Shown here in pieces: positions 57,443-64,000 of a stretch of DNA of 64,000 bases. A program made the translations under genes and the position numbers. Origin of the DNA: an uncultured Tenacibaculum sp. (GTDB lineage: Bacteria; Bacteroidota; Bacteroidia; Flavobacteriales; Flavobacteriaceae); assembly GCA_947496185.1 (NCBI GenBank), contig CANMCD010000006.1, forward strand, positions 62,001 to 126,000. The letters run 5' to 3'. Position 1 is the first letter of the stretch. Each line of letters begins with the position of its first letter. The notes under the pieces were generated by a model. That model ran no database searches, had not been told where the DNA came from, and worked only from the letters and a program-made list of their open reading frames with translations.

Positions 57443-59057
57443 GAAATTAGTATTTGTAGGATTGATTGCCGTTGCAACGATGTTTTTTTCGTTCCAATCG
57501 CGTTTTTTTGAAATAGCAAAACAAATAGAAATCTATAACAACCTTTTTAAGGAGTTAAATGTTAATTATATCGATGAGGTTAATCCCGGAGATTTGACCG
57601 ATAAAGTAATTAAAAACACCCTTAAAAACTTAGATCCCTATACCAACTTTTATAACGAACAAGATGTAGAAGACGTTCGGATGCGAAGAGAAGGTGAATA
57701 TGGCGGTATTGGTGTATTATCTTTTTATACCAAACAAGGAATTGTATTATCAGAGATATACAAAGGATTTCCTGCTGATAAAGCAGGACTCAAAGCTGGG
57801 GATTTGATTATAGACGTTGACGGGTTGTCATTAAAAGGGTTGGAAAGAAGCCAGCTGTCTCAGGTCTTGAAAGGGACACCCAACAAAGAGCTTACTCTAC
57901 GTGTAAAACGAAAAGGAAATATTCTAGATATAAAGATCACCTTAGACAAAATTATCGTGAACCCCGTTCCTTATTACGGAATGATAAACGAAGATACAGG
58001 TTACATTGTACTAACGAGGTTTACCAATCAAAAATCAACAGAGGAAGTACAAAAAGCTTTCGAAGCACTCAAGGAAGAAGGAATGACCAAATTGGTTTTT
58101 GATTTGAGAAGCAACCCTGGAGGGTCACTTTTTGATGCCATTAATATCACCAACTTGTTTATACCAAAAGATAAAATTGTGGTAGATACAAGAGGAAAAA
58201 TAAGAAAGAATAGCCGTATTTATAAAACAAAAAAAGAACCATTAGACAATGAAATTCCAGTTGTTGTGCTCATCGATGGAAAGTCTGCCTCAGCCTCAGA
58301 GATTGTTTCAGGAGCTTTACAAGACTATGATCGAGCGGTTGTAATGGGCGATCGTTCTTACGGAAAAGGATTGGTACAGCGTTATTTTAACCTGAATTAT
58401 GGAACCCAAATGAAAATAACCATTTCCAAATACTACACACCAAGCGGAAGGTGTATTCAAGAGTTAGATTATGCCAATAGAAATCCAAAAACAGGAGAAG
58501 TACCGAGGTTCTCTGACGGAGAAGTCAACGAATTTACGACCGAAAACGGAAGAAAAGTATACGATGGCGGCGGGGTAACTCCAGATATAAAGTCAAAATA
58601 TGCCAAACGAAGTAAAGAGACCAAAAAGCTATTAAATTCAAGGGCTATTTTTAACTATGCGTTGGATTATATAGAAAAAAATAAAAATGTTGATTCGTTA
58701 AAGTTTCGATTTAACAAACAAAATTTTGAAAATTTCAAACAATATTTACTTTTGTCAGATACTGCTTTTGTTACAAAACAAGAGAGAATGTTTAAAAAAG
58801 CATACAAAACAGTCAAAGAAGACGAAGCAATCAAAAAGGAATATGACAATCTTTTGTTTAAATTAAAAGAAGAAAAGATTAAGAAAATAGTCGAGAATAG
58901 TGATCTGATTACTGCAAGAATCGAAAAAGAAATTTTAGTGCAATCGCATTATAGAGAGGGGATGTACAAGCATCAACTAAAAAATGATCAAACGATAAAG
59001 CAAGCTGTTGCTTTACTTAATAACAACAAAAAGTACCAAGCTATACTACGCAACTAA
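57432..59057 (+). CDS. S41 C-terminal processing protease (CtpA-like)
   Basis: 541 residues. N-terminal signal anchor 'KLVFVGLIAVATMFFSF', a PDZ domain (about 85-165: 'GGIGVLSFYTKQGIVLSEIY', 'KGFPADKAGLKAGDLIIDVD') and the S41 catalytic part 'VVLIDGKSASASEIVSGALQ' (nucleophile Ser) and 'MGDRSYGKGLVQRY' (Lys). Periplasmic tail-specific protease that trims or degrades envelope proteins. The C-terminal 150 residues are a Lys/Glu-rich helical extension. Coupled to rnpA. Confidence 0.92.
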   Translation: MRNKKLVFVGLIAVATMFFSFQSRFFEIAKQIEIYNNLFKELNVNYIDEVNPGDLTDKVIKNTLKNLDPYTNFYNEQDVEDVRMRREGEYGGIGVLSFYTKQGIVLSEIYKGFPADKAGLKAGDLIIDVDGLSLKGLERSQLSQVLKGTPNKELTLRVKRKGNILDIKITLDKIIVNPVPYYGMINEDTGYIVLTRFTNQKSTEEVQKAFEALKEEGMTKLVFDLRSNPGGSLFDAINITNLFIPKDKIVVDTRGKIRKNSRIYKTKKEPLDNEIPVVVLIDGKSASASEIVSGALQDYDRAVVMGDRSYGKGLVQRYFNLNYGTQMKITISKYYTPSGRCIQELDYANRNPKTGEVPRFSDGEVNEFTTENGRKVYDGGGVTPDIKSKYAKRSKETKKLLNSRAIFNYALDYIEKNKNVDSLKFRFNKQNFENFKQYLLLSDTAFVTKQERMFKKAYKTVKEDEAIKKEYDNLLFKLKEEKIKKIVENSDLITARIEKEILVQSHYREGMYKHQLKNDQTIKQAVALLNNNKKYQAILRN

Positions 59058-59083
59058 TATTATAAACCTATTGAACAGAAAGC

Positions 59084-60766
59084 ATGCCGAGACCAAATCA
59101 TAAAGAAAGAACCAGAGCCCAAGAATCAACAAGTGCAATAGAGCATTTATACATATCAATGCGCCACCTTTTTACTAGAGGTTTTTACAAGCCGATGGGA
59201 GTTTCAGGAGAAGCGTTAAGAAAATCTCTTTTAGCGTTACGACCAGAGATTTATGGCTCAATAGCTGGAGATAAGATAGAGTTGAACGGATTAAAATATG
59301 TGATCGAGCGTTTGCCAGAAGGCATAGAAGAATGCCAGCATATTAATCTAACCGCAGAAGAAGGGTACAGAAATTCACAGTTTAAAGAAATCATTCCACC
59401 CAAAAGAAGAAGAAACTGTTACCGTATCGATAAAGATCAAATGAATATTGAAATTACCCGAGGAAGGTCAGAGATCTATGATATTCTTACCCACCTTACG
59501 TTTCTTTTTGTTGAATCTCATAAAATAAAAGACAGGGTAAGCATTGGTAGCACTGGAGAGAAATTTATTAGAGAATGGTTGCATATCGAAGATATTGTGT
59601 TGTACAACAAGTCGCTTTCAGAAGAAGAAAGAGATGTGGTTATTGTACATTTAGGCAATATACTTGGTAGAACGTATGACGAGGTTTATAGTGCGTATAA
59701 TTCTTTTGCTACGGAAGAAATACCCAATCGTTTTTTACACTTAATTTATTGGTTAGGGAAAAAAGCCATTAATGAGGTGCTGTTAGATCAAAAAAGATCG
59801 GTTAAGTTTAGTTCCGTATTGATTGAAGAAATAGGGCATCATATTTATGGAGAAATATGGGCAAACAACATCAAACAAACGTTAGTCGATAACAATTTAA
59901 TAGAAAGGCCCATTCATATCATTAGTGCCAATATGCATAGTGTAATGAACAGTATTTATGCAACAAAGGCACTACCAAAAGAAGCGGCTAAATACAAGAA
60001 ATTTGAACTCTATGAGGTATTAAGTAATGCAAACAGCGGAGCATTACAAACCAAGGTTAAGAAACATGCTTCAGAAAATGGTTTGATTTACCTTAAAGAT
60101 ACTTCAGGAACAAACATTAATGTTCAAATTATTGATACAGATAAAATTAATTATAACCATATACCTTTTGACAAAGTTCATTCTGTAGACCAAAAGCCCG
60201 TCATTATAGTGATGGATTATGCTTTTGGCGAACAAGCTTATGAAACCATGGATGAATTGTTAAAACCTTTTAAGGTGAAAAACAAAGAAATTCACTTGCA
60301 TGTAGATTCGGTATCTATCATGGGGAAAGCAGGAATTTTAGAAGGAGGTAAAGGAGATATTATGATTCCATCTTCACATATATTTGAAGGAACAGCGGAT
60401 AATTATCCGTTTGAAAATGAATTAACCAAAGCTGATTTAGAAGGTTTTGGAGTAAATGTGTATGACGGAGCCATGGTAACAGTATTAGGAACTTCACTAC
60501 AAAATAAGGATCTATTGAGATTTTTCCACGATTCGACTTGGAATGTAATTGGACTAGAAATGGAAGGAGCCCATTATCAAAAAGCCATTCAATCCGCGTC
60601 GAAAATCAGAGGAAATATCTCAGAAAATGTCAAAGTACGTTATGCGTACTATGCATCGGATAACCCATTAGAAACTGGCGCAACATTGGCTTCTGGTGGA
60701 TTAGGAATGAGCGGCGTAACACCTACTTATGCCATTACACAGAAAATATTGGAACAAATTTTTTAA
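59084..60766 (+). CDS. Large unknown protein, DUF6909-like, C-terminal nucleoside-phosphorylase resemblance
   Basis: 560 residues, no signal peptide or membrane segment. The first half is helical ('AIEHLYISMRHLFTRGFYKP'). The C-terminal third shows 'VIIVMDYAFGEQAYETMDEL', 'LEGGKGDIMIPSSHIFEGT' and 'NVIGLEMEGAHYQKAIQSA', which resemble the purine-nucleoside-phosphorylase fold (a Glu-Met-Glu-Gly substrate loop). I recall this family as DUF6909 in Flavobacteriia. Whether it binds nucleosides is unknown. It lies 26 nt after the protease and 3 nt before the next gene. Confidence 0.7.
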   Translation: MPRPNHKERTRAQESTSAIEHLYISMRHLFTRGFYKPMGVSGEALRKSLLALRPEIYGSIAGDKIELNGLKYVIERLPEGIEECQHINLTAEEGYRNSQFKEIIPPKRRRNCYRIDKDQMNIEITRGRSEIYDILTHLTFLFVESHKIKDRVSIGSTGEKFIREWLHIEDIVLYNKSLSEEERDVVIVHLGNILGRTYDEVYSAYNSFATEEIPNRFLHLIYWLGKKAINEVLLDQKRSVKFSSVLIEEIGHHIYGEIWANNIKQTLVDNNLIERPIHIISANMHSVMNSIYATKALPKEAAKYKKFELYEVLSNANSGALQTKVKKHASENGLIYLKDTSGTNINVQIIDTDKINYNHIPFDKVHSVDQKPVIIVMDYAFGEQAYETMDELLKPFKVKNKEIHLHVDSVSIMGKAGILEGGKGDIMIPSSHIFEGTADNYPFENELTKADLEGFGVNVYDGAMVTVLGTSLQNKDLLRFFHDSTWNVIGLEMEGAHYQKAIQSASKIRGNISENVKVRYAYYASDNPLETGATLASGGLGMSGVTPTYAITQKILEQIF

Positions 60767-60769
60767 CCC

Positions 60770-61810
60770 ATGACGCAACATAAAAACGAAGAAGAAGTTG
60801 ATGTAGGTTCTTTATTCGTGATTATAGGTAAAGGTATTTCTAAAGTGATAGGTTTTATTAGAAATATCTTTTCTACCATTTTTCATTTTTTAATTCAAAG
60901 CTTATTATTTTTTAAAAACAACCGAATTAAATTAGGAGTTGCTTTTGCCATTGGTGCTGCGGTAGGACTTGTGGTAGAAACAAAGGAAGAAAATAAATAT
61001 TGCTCAAATCTTTTGGTGCAAACAAACTTCAATAGTGCTAGGCAATTGTATAGCAATGTTAGTTTTTATGAAAATCTTGTTACGCAACAAAATTTCGGGT
61101 TGTTGGCAAAGATATTTAATCTTAAAGAAGCAGAAGCTGCATCGCTTAAGAAGTTTATAATTAGACCCATCAGAAACGAAAATGACATTATTAGGCAATA
61201 CGATCAATTGGTACTTTCTGTAGATACATTGACGGTAGATAGCTACTCATTCAAAGAGTTTAAAAGGGCTTTTACAAAATTTGATTACAGGGTTCACAGC
61301 ATAGTAGTACAGTCAACTAAGAACAATATTTTTTCGAAATTGGACGATGTTATTATTGCTGCTATTGTTGAGAACAAGTATTTTAATAAGCTGAAAGAAT
61401 TAACAAATGAAGACTTACAGCGAACGGATGAATTGTTGCGTAAAAACTTAAAGCAAACAGATTCGTTACACAATGCTTACAAAAAAGCCATTACAGAAGA
61501 AGCGAAAAGTGCCAAGCAAGGTACAACAATAGACTTAGGGAGTGAAGAAAAAACAACACGTGAGTTAGAGCTTTTTTCTACAGCACTCGAACTTAATGAG
61601 CGTTTAAAGACGGTTAGTCGAGAGAAGTCGGACAAATCGGAAGTAGTAAATATTATTTCAAATTTTCAACCCATTGGTCAAGAAATTAGGGGGTTGTCAC
61701 AAAACAGGGCGGTACAATTTGGTACCTTAGCCTTCTTAGTTGTAATGTTGTTTTTATTGCTCAAAAAATTAAATGTTTACTTAGAAAACTACAGTAGAAA
61801 AAGCAAATAG
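60770..61810 (+). CDS. Wzz-like two-helix membrane protein
   Basis: 346 residues. An N-terminal membrane segment ('IKLGVAFAIGAAVGLVV', about 58-74) and a C-terminal one ('VQFGTLAFLVVMLFLLL', near 323) bracket a 240-residue periplasmic, helical, Gln/Lys-rich domain. This is the topology of polysaccharide chain-length regulators (Wzz/PCP). Its neighbour rfbC (start 1 nt after its stop) and a flippase support surface-polysaccharide assembly. A Wzz motif was not clearly seen, so this is by topology. Confidence 0.65.
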   Translation: MTQHKNEEEVDVGSLFVIIGKGISKVIGFIRNIFSTIFHFLIQSLLFFKNNRIKLGVAFAIGAAVGLVVETKEENKYCSNLLVQTNFNSARQLYSNVSFYENLVTQQNFGLLAKIFNLKEAEAASLKKFIIRPIRNENDIIRQYDQLVLSVDTLTVDSYSFKEFKRAFTKFDYRVHSIVVQSTKNNIFSKLDDVIIAAIVENKYFNKLKELTNEDLQRTDELLRKNLKQTDSLHNAYKKAITEEAKSAKQGTTIDLGSEEKTTRELELFSTALELNERLKTVSREKSDKSEVVNIISNFQPIGQEIRGLSQNRAVQFGTLAFLVVMLFLLLKKLNVYLENYSRKSK

Positions 61811-62356
61811 ATGAATATTAAAGAAACCCCTTTAGCAGGATGTTTTGTTATTGAACCGACGATTATTAAAGATGAAAGAGGGTATTTTTTTGAAAGCTTT
61901 CAATCTCAAAAATTTAAAAAGTTAACGGGGCTCGATGTTAATTTTGTGCAAGATAATGAGTCCTTATCAAATAGAGGGGTGCTTAGAGGATTGCATTTTC
62001 AAAAAGGAATACATGCGCAAGCTAAACTCGTACGTGTGATTTCGGGGAAGGTGCTGGATGTAGCTGTTGATTTACGAAAAGATTCCGCTACTTACGGAAA
62101 ACATTTTTCGGTGATTTTATCAGGAGATAATAAAAAGCAATTGTTTGTGCCTAGAGGGTTTGCTCATGGGTTTGCTGTCTTGGAAGACCGTACTATTTTT
62201 ACATACAAGTGTGATAATTACTATCAAAAAGAGGCAGAAAGCGGTATTCTATATAATGATAAAAACTTAGGGATTGATTGGATGTTAGATGAAAATGACA
62301 TTATTTTGTCAGCGAAAGACATGGAGTTACCCGATTTTCAGCTTTCTTCCGTATAG
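61811..62356 (+). CDS. rfbC: dTDP-4-dehydrorhamnose 3,5-epimerase
   Basis: 181 residues, the normal length. Family motifs are intact: 'NIKETPLAGCFVIEPTI', 'DERGYFFESF', 'NESLSNRGVLRGLHFQK' (His of the catalytic set), 'KLVRVISGKVLDVAVDLRK' and 'FVPRGFAHGFAVLED'. It converts dTDP-4-keto-6-deoxyglucose to the L-rhamnose precursor; the genes for steps A, B and D are not in this window. It follows the Wzz-like gene without a gap. Confidence 0.93.
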   Translation: MNIKETPLAGCFVIEPTIIKDERGYFFESFQSQKFKKLTGLDVNFVQDNESLSNRGVLRGLHFQKGIHAQAKLVRVISGKVLDVAVDLRKDSATYGKHFSVILSGDNKKQLFVPRGFAHGFAVLEDRTIFTYKCDNYYQKEAESGILYNDKNLGIDWMLDENDIILSAKDMELPDFQLSSV

Positions 62357-62402
62357 TATGAAAGAGGTATGTCGATAAAAATTTAAATAGAAGTATGGAA
62401 CG

Positions 62403-63686
62403 GTGGGCTTTACGAAAAATTATTTCAGTGATATTTTAAAAAAAGGAATTTCAACCCTTGCATTTAAGGTTTTAGGGGTGCTTTTAGGTTATGCCATGAT
62501 CTTGTTTATTACCAAAAACTTTGGTGCTGAGGTGTATGGTAAGTTTTCATTATCGCTGGTTTTTTCACAAGTTTTGGCGCTGGTTTTTACTTTTGGCTTT
62601 CCGAGTTTTGTGGTTACTCTATTGACGAATAAATTACATTTCGATAGACAGCTTAAAACGAATTTTTTTGATAAAGTGGTGGCGGTAACTGTTGTTGTAG
62701 GCTTACTGATGGCCGTATTGCTATACCTATTTTCTTATGATATAGCGGTTACCTTGTTTCGCGATGCAGCACTGCTTCCTTTTATAAAGTTACTAAGTTT
62801 TTTGATCTTGCCTTTGATGCTTCATGAGGTTTTTTTAGGGTATTTGAAAGGGACTCAGCAGTTCGGGTTGCATAACCTCTGTTTGTTTATTCTTCCACCC
62901 GTGTTTTTTTTTCTAAGCTATTTTGTAATAGATTATTGGTTTGTAGGCGTGGCGGACAGTATTGTCTTTTTGTGTTATACATTAGGGATTGTTGCTGTGA
63001 TGTGTTTGGAGTTTTTTTTAATTAAACGTGCAAACGTAGCACAACCTTTACGAAACATTCCGATACAGCCTTTGATGAAACGAGCCTTACCCATGATGTA
63101 TAGTGCGGCTGTGCTTTATATGCTTGGATGGACAGATATTTTTATGTTAAAGATGTTTCGAACTTCAAAAGAAGTAGGAGTATATCATGCTGTTTTTAAG
63201 GTAGCCTCGGCGGGGTTTTTGATAATAACGGCGATTAATATTGTGATAATGCCTAAAATTGCGGACCTATATATAAAAAAGGAAATAGAAGCACTGCATA
63301 AAATGATTGTAAAAACTACACATTTTGTTATGTTGCTAACGCTGCCTTTTATTATAGGGGTTATTATTTTTAGGGAAGAAATTTTAGCTTTTTTTGGTGC
63401 TGAGTTTGTTGTAGGAAAAGCAGCTTTATTATACATTATTATAGGGGTGTTTATTAGTGTGTCTTCGGGGGTAGTCGATCAGATTCTAAATATGACAAAT
63501 CATCAACAAACCTTAAAAAAAATAATTATTTCAAGCTTTTTGATTAATGTAGTGTTGAATTATGTTTTAATTCCGAAGTTCGGAATAGAAGGAGCGGCTA
63601 TAGCAAGTCTTTTTACCAATGCATTTTTAAATATAACCTGTATTTTCTTTATCAAAAAGAAGCTAGGTTTTTTTACGTTTATTTAG
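62403..63686 (+). CDS. Polysaccharide flippase (MATE/MOP superfamily, Wzx-like)
   Basis: 427 residues from a GTG start at 62403; no in-frame ATG nearby is free of an upstream stop. About twelve membrane segments with the MOP-exporter layout: 'VYGKFSLSLVFSQVLALVF', 'LLPFIKLLSFLILPLMLHEV', 'VGVYHAVFKVASAGFLIITA'. It would flip undecaprenyl-linked repeat units across the inner membrane. It ends a run of envelope genes started by the Wzz-like gene. Confidence 0.85.
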   Translation: MGFTKNYFSDILKKGISTLAFKVLGVLLGYAMILFITKNFGAEVYGKFSLSLVFSQVLALVFTFGFPSFVVTLLTNKLHFDRQLKTNFFDKVVAVTVVVGLLMAVLLYLFSYDIAVTLFRDAALLPFIKLLSFLILPLMLHEVFLGYLKGTQQFGLHNLCLFILPPVFFFLSYFVIDYWFVGVADSIVFLCYTLGIVAVMCLEFFLIKRANVAQPLRNIPIQPLMKRALPMMYSAAVLYMLGWTDIFMLKMFRTSKEVGVYHAVFKVASAGFLIITAINIVIMPKIADLYIKKEIEALHKMIVKTTHFVMLLTLPFIIGVIIFREEILAFFGAEFVVGKAALLYIIIGVFISVSSGVVDQILNMTNHQQTLKKIIISSFLINVVLNYVLIPKFGIEGAAIASLFTNAFLNITCIFFIKKKLGFFTFI

Positions 63687-64000
63687 TCTTTTTTTTAATG
63701 TGAATTCCTATATTTAGTAGCAAGTTCAAATTATGTTAAAATGTGATCCGTCACAGGAGCTATCAAAAAGTATATCCATGGAAGGGAGTTGTGAATGGGT
63801 TTCAAATTGGGACATTGGTATTAGCTAACCACACCTTTTTAATCAGTATCTTACACTAGATTCTTAGGCAAAAGTAAAATCTTTTTCGTGAAAAATTCGT
63901 AAAAAAAACCTAAAAATCTAAAAGGCTTAGGTTCTTCAAAGTCCATTTGAAAACAACGAATTCTTCTTAAAAACAAAAGCTGTTTTTTGTTTTTCAATTT
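63687..64000. other. Intergenic end of window
   Basis: 314 nt with no convincing gene on either strand. A stretch near 63907 contains AACCTAA and, about 17 nt later, TTAGGTT, which could form a weak hairpin after the flippase gene. Nothing else is notable. Confidence 0.5.

Overview
The window looks like a chromosome segment of a marine-type member of the Flavobacteriaceae (Bacteroidota; Tenacibaculum-like, but I cannot fix the genus). The base composition is AT-rich. Promoters fit the Bacteroidota -7 pattern TAnnTTTG, and ribosome-binding sites are mostly inconspicuous. Marker genes are typical of the group: a TonB-dependent receptor with an N-terminal carboxypeptidase-regulatory-like domain, small Flavobacteriia-specific membrane proteins next to upp, and rnpA followed by an S41 protease.

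Positions 1-27669 are most of a Mu-like transposable prophage; its far end lies left of the window. It reads, from left to right: a late operon on the minus strand (baseplate, tape measure, frameshifted tail chaperone, tube, sheath, lysis genes, capsid, protease; 88-9995); a divergent late operon on the plus strand (terminase, gp36-like, portal, MuF-like, gpG-like and gp37-like proteins; 10165-15725); a lone HTH regulator (15722-15979); and a long early operon on the minus strand (16048-25521) with many small unknown genes, a tRNA-like cloverleaf, GemA-like and DUF3164 proteins, a RadA-like ATPase, a MuB-like ATPase, a MuA-like transposase and a small Ner/Cro-like protein. A divergent repressor gene follows (25650-26006), then three genes that look like a lysogeny cassette (26008-26937) and a noncoding, repeat-rich end (26938-27669). 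The prophage end CA at 27668-27669 abuts an AraC-family regulator gene whose HTH half is missing, so the phage sits inside that gene.

Positions 27670-43746 are host chromosome: the disrupted AraC regulator and the siderophore-type receptor it probably controlled, a ferredoxin / ferredoxin reductase / Nfu / Mrp group for iron-sulfur work, an alkyltransferase-like repair protein without the active Cys, TrmB, Upp, a hydrolase, BrnQ, an AddB-like nuclease, and a hicAB pair whose toxin gene is broken.

Positions 44109-56951 are rich in lipid enzymes: acyl-ACP desaturase, a PlsC-type acyltransferase, and a compact cluster of an alpha-oxoamine synthase facing an operon of FabZ-like dehydratase, ketosynthase, acyl-CoA-dehydrogenase-like protein, SCP2-like protein and amino-acid permease, with an SDR and a stand-alone ACP nearby. 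This reads as an ACP-dependent route that condenses an acyl chain with an amino acid to give a long-chain amino-ketone or amino-alcohol lipid, whose product I cannot name. Positions 57059-63686 carry rnpA, a C-terminal processing protease, a DUF6909-like protein and envelope-polysaccharide genes (a Wzz-like membrane protein, RfbC, a flippase).

The observations I rate highest are a complete -1 frameshift signal in the tail chaperone gene, the 73-nt tRNA-like cloverleaf in the phage early operon, the alpha-oxoamine synthase cluster, and the insertion of the prophage into the AraC regulator.
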